A stretch of DNA of 64,000 nucleotides from the NCBI GenBank assembly GCA_003248655.1, contig QFPM01000009.1:62001-126000 (forward strand). Direction: 5' to 3'. Every line of letters begins with the position of its first letter. The first letter of the stretch is position 1. The position numbers and the translations under genes are program-made. This document shows positions 53,900 through 62,098 of this stretch, in pieces. The notes beneath the pieces are model-generated. The model was given only the letters and a program-made list of their open reading frames with translations, was not told where the DNA came from and did no database searches. The DNA is from Microbacterium sp. (GTDB lineage: Bacteria; Actinomycetota; Actinomycetes; Actinomycetales; Microbacteriaceae).

Positions 53900-55033
53900 T
53901 CACCGCCGCAGCTCAGACCGCAGAACGGTCGCGTCGTCGAGCGCGATCGGGTCGATCTCGACCCCGATCCCCGGCCCGGTCGGCACGCGCACATGCCCGT
54001 CCTCGAGCACGATCGGCTCGGTCACGATGTCGCGGGTGTAGAAGCGGTTCGACGCCGACACGTCGCCGGGCAGCGTGAACCCCGGCAAGGCGGCGAGCGC
54101 GGCGTTCGCGGCGCGCCCGATCCCGGTCTCGAGCATGCCGCCGCACCACACCGGCACCCCGGCATCCGCGCACAGGTCGTGCACGCGAACCGCCTCGAGG
54201 TACCCGCCGACCCGGCCCGCCTTGACGTTGATGACGGATGCCGCGCGCAGCGCCAGCGCGTCGGCGGCGGCCTTCGCCGAGACAATCGACTCGTCGAGAC
54301 AGACGGGTGTCTTCAGCTGCGCGGCGAGGGTCGCGTGGTCGACGATGTCGTCTTCCTGCAGCGGCTGCTCGATCAGCAGCAGGTCGAACCGGTCGAGCTC
54401 GGCGAGCGTGTCAGCGTCAGCAAGGGTGTAGGCCGAGTTGGCATCGACCTGCAGGGGGATCGCGCCGAAGGCATCCCGCACGGCCGCCGTATCGGCGACG
54501 TCACGACCGGGCTTGATCTTGATCTTGATCCGCACATAGCCCTCGTCGAGGTAGCGGCCGACGGTGTCGACAAGGGCCGCAGGATCGCGCTGGATGCCGA
54601 CGCTCACCCCGCTCGGCACGCGGTCGCGCACGGCGCCGAGGTATTCGCCGAGCGGGCGCCCCTCGGCGCGCAGGGCCGCGTCGAGCACGGCGAGTTCGAG
54701 CCCGGCCTTGACCATCCGGTGCCCGACGAAGGGCGCGAGGGTGCCGGCGACGTCCTCAGGGGCGAGGGTCCCGGCATCCAGTAGCGCCGGCGCGAGGTAG
54801 CGCTGCGCGACGTCCCACGCGCCCTGCGTGTACTCACTCGAATAGAGCGGCGCCTGCTGTGTCACGATCTCACCCCACCCGTCGCCGCCGGACGTGCGGA
54901 CACGGACGACGATCACCTCGCGCACCGTCTCGGTGCCGAACGAGGTTGTGAAGGGCGACACGAGCGGCAGGTGCAGCACCCGCAGCTCGATCGCCTCGAG
55001 GGTCACGGGCGCGGCGGGGCGAGCGATGGGCAT
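53900..55033 (-). CDS. menC: o-Succinylbenzoate synthase / N-succinylamino-acid racemase (MenC-type enolase)
   Basis: A 377-residue enolase-superfamily enzyme. Catalytic Lys pair and metal ligands: RIKIKIKPG (first Lys), VDANSAY (Asp), LLIEQPLQEDD (Glu), VCLDESI (Asp) and INVKAGRVGG (second Lys). The family carries out OSB synthesis in menaquinone synthesis, racemises N-acyl amino acids, or does both. With no other men gene in the window but a GNAT gene of the right kind nearby, the racemase role is plausible. Leaderless -10 upstream. Confidence 0.9.
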   Translation of the reverse strand: MPIARPAAPVTLEAIELRVLHLPLVSPFTTSFGTETVREVIVVRVRTSGGDGWGEIVTQQAPLYSSEYTQGAWDVAQRYLAPALLDAGTLAPEDVAGTLAPFVGHRMVKAGLELAVLDAALRAEGRPLGEYLGAVRDRVPSGVSVGIQRDPAALVDTVGRYLDEGYVRIKIKIKPGRDVADTAAVRDAFGAIPLQVDANSAYTLADADTLAELDRFDLLLIEQPLQEDDIVDHATLAAQLKTPVCLDESIVSAKAAADALALRAASVINVKAGRVGGYLEAVRVHDLCADAGVPVWCGGMLETGIGRAANAALAALPGFTLPGDVSASNRFYTRDIVTEPIVLEDGHVRVPTGPGIGVEIDPIALDDATVLRSELRR

Positions 55034-55039
55034 GGGGTC

Positions 55040-55045
55040 AGGTTA
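55040..55045 (-). promoter_or_regulatory. Leaderless -10 of the menC gene
   Basis: TAACCT 6 nt before the ATG at 55033. Confidence 0.45.
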
Positions 55046-55370
55046 CGCCCCGGCGCCGCGCGCACCACGTCTGCGCGGCGGACTCGGCGGAGTCGGCGCG
55101 GCGAGTGCCACATGCGTACCGCGCCGACGGGGGCGCCGGGCATCCGCAATCGCTCGCTGCAGTCGCCTCACGCCCCGCCTCCTTCGCATCGTCTTCACTC
55201 TCAGAGACGCGCGCCGGAGGCGGCTATGACGCGAACAACGCGAACCCGTCGGGATCGCCGACCCGAGGCGGCCGCAGACACCGCGGCGGAGCGCCCCGTT
55301 CGCCAGTTCGCGCGGCTACCGCCGCATCATTCCCTCACGAACGGGCAAGCGAAGGCAGCGCCAGCAGCGG
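55046..55370. other. Gene-free gap between menC and the cyclase-family gene
   Basis: About 325 bp. The short open frames do not look like any family, no good palindrome or RNA gene was seen, and the composition matches its surroundings. Confidence 0.5.
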
Positions 55371-56048
55371 TCACGGCACCTGCGCGAACGCGCGCACGGG
55401 GAACGTCCCGAAGCCCTCGACCGCCGGTGGCGCGGCCGTGAAGAGGGCACCGGATGCCGGCAGCTCGCCCAGGCCCGTCAGGTGCTCGACGACGTGCACA
55501 CCCGCGCCGAGCAGCAGCGTGTGCGCGGGGCGCGCGCCCGCGGCCTCGGGCGACGTGTCGTCGATGTTGACCGAGTCGACCCCGACGAGCACCGCCCCCG
55601 CGTCGATGAGCCACTGCGCACCCTCGCCCGTGAGGAACGGCGCCCCGATGCCGTACTCGGGAGTGCCGAAGTGCCGGTCCCAGCCGGTGTGCAGCAGCAC
55701 GGCGGCGCCGCGGACGTCGCGATCGGCCAGCATCTCGGGCGTGATGCCGCGACGACCGGCGTCCCCGGCATCCGTCAGGTGGAAGACTTCGGCCCGCAGG
55801 CCGACGAGCGTCGCGAGGTCGAGCCCCGCGAGGTCGGCGCCATCGGCGTAGCGGTGAAACGGCGAGTCGAGATAGGTGCCCGTGTTGCCGATCATCGTGA
55901 TGACATCCATTGCGAACTCGGTGCCGGGCGCGTAGTTTGCGCGCGAATCCTCGCGCGTCAGGTGCGGCGTGATGACGGGCGCGGGAAGCCCCGGGTAGGT
56001 CACGAGGCCTGCTCGGATGCGGTGGCTGAGGTCGACGATGCGGGTCAC
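55371..56048 (-). CDS. Cyclase family protein (kynurenine formamidase-like)
   Basis: A 225-residue protein of the cyclase/kynurenine-formamidase family (PF04199-type). The usual metal motif HXGTHXDXPXH reads GNTGTYLDSPFH here: the first His is Asn and the second is Tyr, while Asp and the last His are kept. Other family blocks are intact (VLLHTGWDRHFG, GVDSVNIDDT). Metal binding is therefore altered or lost. GTG start with a leaderless -10. Sits between menC and a GNAT gene on the same strand. Confidence 0.85.
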   Translation of the reverse strand: MTRIVDLSHRIRAGLVTYPGLPAPVITPHLTREDSRANYAPGTEFAMDVITMIGNTGTYLDSPFHRYADGADLAGLDLATLVGLRAEVFHLTDAGDAGRRGITPEMLADRDVRGAAVLLHTGWDRHFGTPEYGIGAPFLTGEGAQWLIDAGAVLVGVDSVNIDDTSPEAAGARPAHTLLLGAGVHVVEHLTGLGELPASGALFTAAPPAVEGFGTFPVRAFAQVP

Positions 56049-56054
56049 GCAGCC

Positions 56055-56060
56055 AGCCTA
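56055..56060 (-). promoter_or_regulatory. Leaderless -10 of the cyclase-family gene
   Basis: TAGGCT 6 nt before the GTG at 56048. Confidence 0.5.
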
Positions 56061-56089
56061 GGGACGGAGGCGGAGGCCCGGCATCCGTT

Positions 56090-56157
56090 CTTCGGAGATC
56101 TGCAGTATTTCGGAGCAGGACGGCGGGATTCCTCCGAGGATGTGCAGATCTCCGAAG
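56090..56157. repeat. Nested palindrome, family CTTCGGAGATCTGCA
   Basis: Perfect 15-bp outer arms CTTCGGAGATCTGCA (56090) and TGCAGATCTCCGAAG (56143), with inner TTCGGAG / CCTCCGA. Lies between the GNAT and cyclase genes. Confidence 0.85.
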
Positions 56158-56199
56158 TTACGCGGGCGGGATGCCGGCCACACGCCCCGGCCTCGCGCG

Positions 56200-56922
56200 C
56201 TACGCGCGCACGAAGAGGTAACCGCGCTCCGGGTCGAACCCGCGGGCGACGAAGCCGTCGTCGTAGAGCCCGAGGAACGCCTCGCGCACGCGGTAGCGCC
56301 AGTCGAGGGCCTCGCCGGGGGCATCCCGCCGCAGCGCCTCGATGTCCTCGGGAACTTCGACGGTCGTCACGACGTCCTCTTCACGAGGCGGGGATGCCGG
56401 CGCCGCGAGCGCCCACGACACCATCAGCCGGTCGGACTCGTCGCCGCGGTTGACCCCGTCATCCATCGCTCCGTAGTGGTCGACGAGGTACTCCGTGACG
56501 CGCGTGCCGAGCACCGCGAGGTTGAAGTAGGCGTTCCGCGCGACGAGCGGGTCGAAGGTCCACGTGATGTGCCCGACATCCCGTGCGAACGCCCAGGCTC
56601 GCTGGTGCTGCTTGAGCAGGCGCCCGAGACCCTGCGAGCGATACCCGTCCAGGATGCCGGTGATGTGCGAGTGCATCGACCGCGCGCCGGGCGCCGCGAA
56701 GAAGGCGACGGATGCCCCGATCATCCGCTCGCCGCCATCCGCGCCCTCGTGCGCGTACAGCCCCACGGCGTAGTTGCCCGCATGCTCGAGGGCGCGCAGC
56801 AGGTTCGGGGGCATCCCGGTGCGGTCGCCGCCCCAGACCTCGTCGAGCACCGCGCACGCCGCGAAGACCTCTTCGACCGTCTCCAGAGTGCGGATCTCGA
56901 TCCCCGGTGGCACGTCGCTCAT
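56200..56922 (-). CDS. GNAT-family acetyl/succinyltransferase (COG3375-like)
   Basis: A 240-residue predicted GNAT transferase: SHITGILDGYRSQGLGRLLK is the acyl-CoA (pyrophosphate-binding) loop; TWTFDPLVARNAYFNLAVLG and ALDWRYRVREAFLGLYDDGF are family-specific. Relatives N-succinylate D-amino acids beside MenC-type racemases in Geobacillus, so with the MenC gene here it may form a D-amino-acid salvage pair. ATG at 56922 (MSDVPPG) with a leaderless -10. Confidence 0.85.
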   Translation of the reverse strand: MSDVPPGIEIRTLETVEEVFAACAVLDEVWGGDRTGMPPNLLRALEHAGNYAVGLYAHEGADGGERMIGASVAFFAAPGARSMHSHITGILDGYRSQGLGRLLKQHQRAWAFARDVGHITWTFDPLVARNAYFNLAVLGTRVTEYLVDHYGAMDDGVNRGDESDRLMVSWALAAPASPPREEDVVTTVEVPEDIEALRRDAPGEALDWRYRVREAFLGLYDDGFVARGFDPERGYLFVRA

Positions 56923-56929
56923 GCCGCCC

Positions 56930-56935
56930 ACACTA
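56930..56935 (-). promoter_or_regulatory. Leaderless -10 of the GNAT gene
   Basis: TAGTGT 7 nt before the ATG at 56922. Confidence 0.4.
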
Positions 56936-56946
56936 CGCCGCGGCCG

Positions 56947-57354
56947 TCACCGTCCGCCGAACTCGGCGAGCGCCGAGCGGATACCCGTGTGCGCGAAATC
57001 GTCGCCGACGTAGAGCAGGGGTTCGTCCGTGGCGTGGGCGAGCGCGTAGCTGAACGTGTCGCCGAGGTTCAGCCCGGCGGAGTGGCCCGAGCCGCGGCCG
57101 AAGTCCTGGTAGGCGGCCGATGCGATGCCCGCCTGTGCCGGGTCGAACGCGACGATCTCGGTCGCGTACGTCCGCAGGAGCACGTCGAGCGCGCGCAGCC
57201 CCGCAGGCCCCAGTCGACCGCCGATCACCGCCCGCACCTCGACGAGCGTCGCCGCCGACATCTTCGACGCGTGCATGACGAGAACGCGGTCGATCTCTTC
57301 GGCGTGTGGCTCTTCGAGCAGCAGCGCGACGATCGCCGACGAGTCGATGATCAT
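56947..57354 (-). CDS. vapC: VapC-type PIN-domain toxin
   Basis: A 135-residue PIN domain: MIIDSSAIVALLLEEP (Asp4), VEVRAVIG (Glu), GLNLGDTFSYALAHATDEPL (Asp) and LLYVGDDFAHTGI (Asp). This is the VapC group whose domain ends GDDFxxTDI; it would cleave RNA. Overlaps the VapB gene by 4 bp (ATGA). The antitoxin and its promoter are damaged upstream. Confidence 0.92.
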   Translation of the reverse strand: MIIDSSAIVALLLEEPHAEEIDRVLVMHASKMSAATLVEVRAVIGGRLGPAGLRALDVLLRTYATEIVAFDPAQAGIASAAYQDFGRGSGHSAGLNLGDTFSYALAHATDEPLLYVGDDFAHTGIRSALAEFGGR

Positions 57355-57617
57355 CGGAAGAGTCCGCGCTCGTCGTAGAGCTCGGCGTCGGCCTCGGCGA
57401 GCGCGCGGCGATCCGCGGGCGTGAGGGCGCCGCGAAGCTGGCGCAGCGCGCGGTCCGCGGCGGTCCGCCGCGCGTCGAGCTGCGCGGGGGAGAAGTCGGA
57501 TGCCGCGGCGCTGACCCGGCCGGAGGCCGCCTCGGCCAGTTCGAGAAGGCGACGCCGCACCGCGTCTTCGACCGCGCCGGTCTGGCTCATCCCCGTGAGC
57601 TCGGCAAGCTCACGCAC
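57351..57617 (-). CDS. vapB: VapB-type antitoxin, 5' end lost
   Basis: The frame reads LVRELAELTGMSQTGAVEDA then a Lys-free helical tail ending YDERGLFR, as in VapB partners of this VapC group. A normal VapB has about 12 more residues before LVRELA and its own promoter; here homology stops at about 57626 and the transporter sequence begins. Translation could start at GTG 57617 or ATG 57590. It may be a partial or inactive antitoxin. Confidence 0.7.
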   Translation of the reverse strand: MRELAELTGMSQTGAVEDAVRRRLLELAEAASGRVSAAASDFSPAQLDARRTAADRALRQLRGALTPADRRALAEADAELYDERGLFR

Positions 57618-57626
57618 GAGCTCGGC

Positions 57627-58976
57627 ATGCAGGGCATCCTGCTCATCTACCTGTACTACTCGGCGACGCAGGGCGGCCTCGGTCTCGACGAGGGCGTCGC
57701 GGCGGGCATCGTCGGCGCGTACGGTGGCGCGGTCTATCTCTCGACGATCCTGGGCGCGTGGATCGCCGACCGCCTGCTCGGTGCGGAGCGCGTGCTGTTC
57801 CTCAGCGCGACCGTCATCATGGCGGGCCACATCGCGCTCGCCCTGTTGCCCGGGTTCGTGGGAGTCGGAGTCGGCCTCGTGCTCGTGGCGATCGGCTCGG
57901 GCGGCCTCAAAGCCACCGCGACGAGCGTCGTCGGCACCCTGTACGGCCCCGACGACACGCGGCGGGATGCCGGATTCTCGCTCTTCTACCTCGGCATCAA
58001 CCTCGGGGCGTTCGCCGGCCCGCTGCTGACGGGGCTCCTGCAGTCGTCGCTCGGCTTCCACTGGGGCTTCGGCCTCGCGGCGGTCGGGATGGCCGCCGGG
58101 CTCATCCAGTACTCGTTCGGGCGGAAGCAGCTTCCGGCAGAGGCGAGCCGCGTCCCCAACCCCCTGCCGCGGGAGCGCTACCCGCTCATGATCGGCGTCG
58201 CGATCGCCGCGGTCGCGCTGATCGTCGTGCTCGTGCTGGTGGGCGTCATCCGCGCCGACAACCTCGCGATGATCGTGATCATCACGGTCATCGTCGCCGC
58301 GATCGCGTACTTCGCCGTCATCCTCACGAGTCGCCGCGTGAGCTCCGACGAGCGCAGCCGGGTGTGGGGTTTCCTGCCGCTGTTCCTGACGTCGGTCGCA
58401 TTCTGGTCGCTGTACCAGCAGCAGTTCACGGTGCTGACCGTGTACTCCGACAAGCGCCTGAACCGCGACCTGTTCGGCTGGGAGATGCCCGTGCCGTGGG
58501 TGCAGTCGATCAACCCGGTGTTCATCATCGTGCTGTCCGGAATCTTCGCCGCGATCTGGACGAAGCTCGGCTCACGCCAACCCGCGACGCCCGTGAAGTT
58601 CGGGCTCGCGGCGATCGTGATGGGCGCGGCGTTCCTGCTCTTCCTGCCCTTCACCGGCACCGGCGCGAACGGCACGCCGATTCTGGCGATCGTCGGCATC
58701 CTGTTCGTCTTCACGGTCGCCGAGCTGCTGCTCTCGCCGGTCGGCTTGTCGGTCACGACCAAGCTCGCGCCGGAGGCGTTCCACACCCAGATGGTGGCGC
58801 TCTTCTTCCTGTCGGTGTCGCTCGGCACCGCGATCGCGGGCCAGCTCGGAAGCCTCTACAACCCCGACGACGAGGTGCCCTACTTCTCGACCCTCGGCCT
58901 CATCGCGATCGCCGTGGGCGTGCTGCTGCTCGTGTCCGCAAAGCCGGTGCTAAAGCTCATGCGCGGCGTGCGCTGA
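57627..58976 (+). CDS. POT/PTR-family peptide transporter, N-terminally truncated
   Basis: A 449-residue proton-coupled oligopeptide transporter with about 12-13 helices. It begins abruptly at MQGILLIYLYYSATQGGLGL; family members carry some 35-45 residues before this point, including the first half of helix 1 (the E-R-F-S-Y-Y-G block just before MQG). The rest is intact: AWIADRLLGAERVL, RDAGFSLFYLGINLGAFAGP, SLYQQQFTVLTVYSDKRL and SPVGLSVTTKLAPE. No ribosome-binding site precedes the ATG. Probably non-functional or misassembled at the 5' end. Confidence 0.88.
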   Translation: MQGILLIYLYYSATQGGLGLDEGVAAGIVGAYGGAVYLSTILGAWIADRLLGAERVLFLSATVIMAGHIALALLPGFVGVGVGLVLVAIGSGGLKATATSVVGTLYGPDDTRRDAGFSLFYLGINLGAFAGPLLTGLLQSSLGFHWGFGLAAVGMAAGLIQYSFGRKQLPAEASRVPNPLPRERYPLMIGVAIAAVALIVVLVLVGVIRADNLAMIVIITVIVAAIAYFAVILTSRRVSSDERSRVWGFLPLFLTSVAFWSLYQQQFTVLTVYSDKRLNRDLFGWEMPVPWVQSINPVFIIVLSGIFAAIWTKLGSRQPATPVKFGLAAIVMGAAFLLFLPFTGTGANGTPILAIVGILFVFTVAELLLSPVGLSVTTKLAPEAFHTQMVALFFLSVSLGTAIAGQLGSLYNPDDEVPYFSTLGLIAIAVGVLLLVSAKPVLKLMRGVR

Positions 58977-58991
58977 GCCCCCCCGCGGCGG

Positions 58992-59050
58992 TTCAGTGGG
59001 CGCATTCGCCGGGAATGTCGCCGAGATACCCGACGTTCGAGCCCACTGAA
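58992..59050. repeat. Palindrome, family TTCAGTGGGCG (copy 1)
   Basis: TTCAGTGGGC (58992-59001) and GCCCACTGAA (59041-59050) with a CATTC/GAATG inner pair; 59 bp long. Same family and orientation as the copy at 60014. Confidence 0.85.
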
Positions 59051-59070
59051 TCGCTCGAAGAGAGGATGCC

Positions 59071-59985
59071 ATGACCCGCGCAGCCCTGTACGACGCCACC
59101 GGGGGACCCGAGGTCCTGTACATCGGCGAGGTGGATGACCGCGAACCACGGGCCGGGGAGGTCGCGGTGCGGGTGCGCGCGGCGGGGCTCAACCCGTTCG
59201 ACGGCAAGCAGCGCAGCGGTTTCGTCCCGTCGCAGGCGCCCTTCCCGCGCCGCATCGGCGGCGACCTCGCCGGCACCGTCCTCGCCGTCGGCGAGGGTGC
59301 GCTCTACGCGGACGGGTCGCCGATCACGGTCGGCGACGAGGTCGCGGGGCGCGCGGCGGGGGCGGTCGCCGAGCGGGTCGTGGCCTCGGCATCCGAGCTC
59401 ACGCGTCGGCCGGAGGAGGTTCCGGTCGGGGTCGCGGGCGGCCTGTGGGTCGCCGGGCTCACGGCGGTGTCGTGCCTCGTCACGGTCCCGATCGGTGCGG
59501 GCGACACCGTGCTGGTCGGCGGCGCGACGGGCGGCGTCGGTCTCGTCGCGGCGCAGCTCGCCGTCGCCGCGGGCGCGCGCGTCATCGGCACGGCGAGCCC
59601 GCGCAACGCCGACCTCCTGCGGTCGCTCGGCGTCGAGCCGGTGACGTACGGCCCGGGCCTGGTCGACCGGCTCGCGCCGCTCGGTCCCTTCACCGCCGTG
59701 ATCGACACGCACGGGCGCGATGCGCTGGATGCCGGCGTCGCCCTCGGCATCCCTGCCGACCGCATGGTCGCCGTCGCAAGCTCCGAGGCCGTCGAACAGC
59801 TCGGCGTGCACCCCGTCGAGCGCGCCGCGCGCACGGCCGCAAACCTCGCCGACCTGCTCGACCGCATCGGGCGCGGTAACCTCGTGCTGCCGGTCGCCGA
59901 GACCTACCCGCTCGACGAGGTCGTCGCCGCGTTCACGGCGCTCGAGGGCTCGCACGCGCCCGGCAAGATCATCATCACCCCCTGA
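59071..59985 (+). CDS. Zinc-independent quinone-oxidoreductase-like MDR protein
   Basis: A 304-residue medium-chain dehydrogenase/reductase without zinc ligands: AAGLNPFDGKQRSGFVPSQ near the start, IGGDLAGTVLAVGEGA, then the NADPH motif VLVGGATGGVGLVAAQLAVA. ATG follows GAGAGGATGCC. It is the only gene between two copies of the TTCAGTGGGCG palindrome family. Confidence 0.9.
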   Translation: MTRAALYDATGGPEVLYIGEVDDREPRAGEVAVRVRAAGLNPFDGKQRSGFVPSQAPFPRRIGGDLAGTVLAVGEGALYADGSPITVGDEVAGRAAGAVAERVVASASELTRRPEEVPVGVAGGLWVAGLTAVSCLVTVPIGAGDTVLVGGATGGVGLVAAQLAVAAGARVIGTASPRNADLLRSLGVEPVTYGPGLVDRLAPLGPFTAVIDTHGRDALDAGVALGIPADRMVAVASSEAVEQLGVHPVERAARTAANLADLLDRIGRGNLVLPVAETYPLDEVVAAFTALEGSHAPGKIIITP

Positions 59986-60013
59986 TTTCCTCCCTCCAGG
60001 TGCATCCGGCGCC

Positions 60014-60072
60014 TTCAGTGGGCGTGTTCGCGGGGAATACCGCGCTGATTCCCCCCATATGCGCCCACTGAG
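60014..60072. repeat. Palindrome, family TTCAGTGGGCG (copy 2)
   Basis: TTCAGTGGGCG (60014) and CGCCCACTGA (60062-60071) with inner GGGGAAT/ATTCCCC; 59 bp, direct copy of the element at 58992. Confidence 0.85.
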
Positions 60073-60076
60073 CGGA

Positions 60077-60100
60077 CGGATGCCGGCGCCCCGGCATCCG
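60077..60100 (+). terminator. GGATGCC inverted pair forming a 10-bp hairpin after the oxidoreductase
   Basis: CGGATGCCGG and CCGGCATCCG form a perfect 10-bp stem with a 4-nt loop, about 90 bp beyond the stop. The motif pair is arranged as in uptake-sequence terminators of other bacteria. Confidence 0.5.
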
Positions 60101-60134
60101 GCCGGCCTAGCATCCGGGCTGGCCTGGCATCCGG

Positions 60135-60140
60135 CAGAAT
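60135..60140 (+). promoter_or_regulatory. Possible leaderless -10 of purU
   Basis: CAGAAT, 6 nt before the ATG at 60147. Confidence 0.35.
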
Positions 60141-60146
60141 CGATCC

Positions 60147-61028
<882 letters not shown>

Positions 61029-61075
61029 GCAGCCGCGCGCGGCGTATCGAGACCTCGCGTCGGTACCCACACGCC

Positions 61076-62098
61076 TCAGCCGACGTACTCCATGAGGTCG
61101 GCGCCGAGCGCGCGGAACGCCTCGTGCGCGCGCAGGCGGTGCGCGATCGAAAGGTCGTCGAACGCGACGAGCAGCGCGTAGGCAGCCCCGCCGCCGGGGC
61201 CGGCGATCACGCCCGCTTCGGCTCGGATGCCGTCGGCGCGGCCGGTCTTGTTGACGAAGAGCAGGCGGTGCCGGTCGTCCTCGTGGGCGAACGGGTCGAG
61301 GGCGGTGGCGGCTCCCACGAGCGCGAGGTCCTGGTTGAGGTTCAGCCATTCGCCGACCTGCGCGCTGACTGCGGGCGAAACGACCTGCGCGTTCACGATC
61401 GCGGCGAACAGGGCCGCCAGCTCGCCCGCCGAGCCGAGCGCGACCTGCGGGGCGTCGTCGGGGCCGCGCGCGTCGCGGAATCCGTCGAGGAGCGCCGTCT
61501 TCTCGAGTCCGATCTCTTCCATCCGGGCGCGGACGGCCTCAAGCCCCACCCTCGCGAGCAGCGCGTTGGCGGCAGACGCATCGGATGCCGCGGCCGCGAG
61601 CACCGCGAGGTCGCCGACCGGCAGGGCGGGGGCGACGAGGTGCTGCCAGAGCCCGCCGACGGCGACCGGGTCGACCGAGCCGCGCTCGATGATCTGGAGG
61701 GAATCGAGCGTTCCCGCCTCGATCTGCGCCGCGACCTCGATGAGCAGGGGCACGACCCCGAGGCCGCCGACCGGCAGGGTGAGGTGGTCATCGCCCGTGA
61801 GCACGTCCTCGTCGCTGTCGAGATCGAGCACGCGCACCGACACGCGCGCACCCGAGGCCGACAGCGCGTCGAGCGCCTTGAGGGTGCCGATGAAAGAGCG
61901 CTGGCGCAGCGACGCGCGGCGGGGCACTGCCCGGTCGGCGCTGGCCGCCCGGCGCGACGCGGGCGCAGCGGTCGCGCCAGCAGCGCCCTGACCCCCGGCT
62001 CCCCCGGCGGGCTGGATGCCCGCGCGATAGGCCGCGCGCGAGGACTGCTCGCGCGGCTCTTGCGCGCGCGAGCGTCGTAGCGGCGGCGTGTCGCTCAC
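61076..62098 (-). CDS. Beta-lactamase-fold protein lacking the catalytic SXXK
   Basis: A 340-residue protein resembling class A beta-lactamase/serine hydrolases. KTG is kept in FVNKTGRADGIRAEAGV (284-286) and the SDN loop is SDASAANALL (172-174, Asn lost). The catalytic SXXK should lie at about residue 112, but the sequence reads LPVGGLGVVPLL: Gly in place of Ser and Val in place of Lys. It cannot act as a lactamase or transpeptidase. N-terminal 65 residues are Ala/Gly/Arg-rich. GTG start overlaps the M13 peptidase stop by 4 bp, so the two are co-expressed. Confidence 0.8.
   Translation of the reverse strand: MSDTPPLRRSRAQEPREQSSRAAYRAGIQPAGGAGGQGAAGATAAPASRRAASADRAVPRRASLRQRSFIGTLKALDALSASGARVSVRVLDLDSDEDVLTGDDHLTLPVGGLGVVPLLIEVAAQIEAGTLDSLQIIERGSVDPVAVGGLWQHLVAPALPVGDLAVLAAAASDASAANALLARVGLEAVRARMEEIGLEKTALLDGFRDARGPDDAPQVALGSAGELAALFAAIVNAQVVSPAVSAQVGEWLNLNQDLALVGAATALDPFAHEDDRHRLLFVNKTGRADGIRAEAGVIAGPGGGAAYALLVAFDDLSIAHRLRAHEAFRALGADLMEYVG

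Noticed and set aside
55046..55370. Hidden RNA or gene between menC and the cyclase-family gene
   Set aside because: No tRNA-like T-arm, no good stem, and short frames have no similarity to known families.
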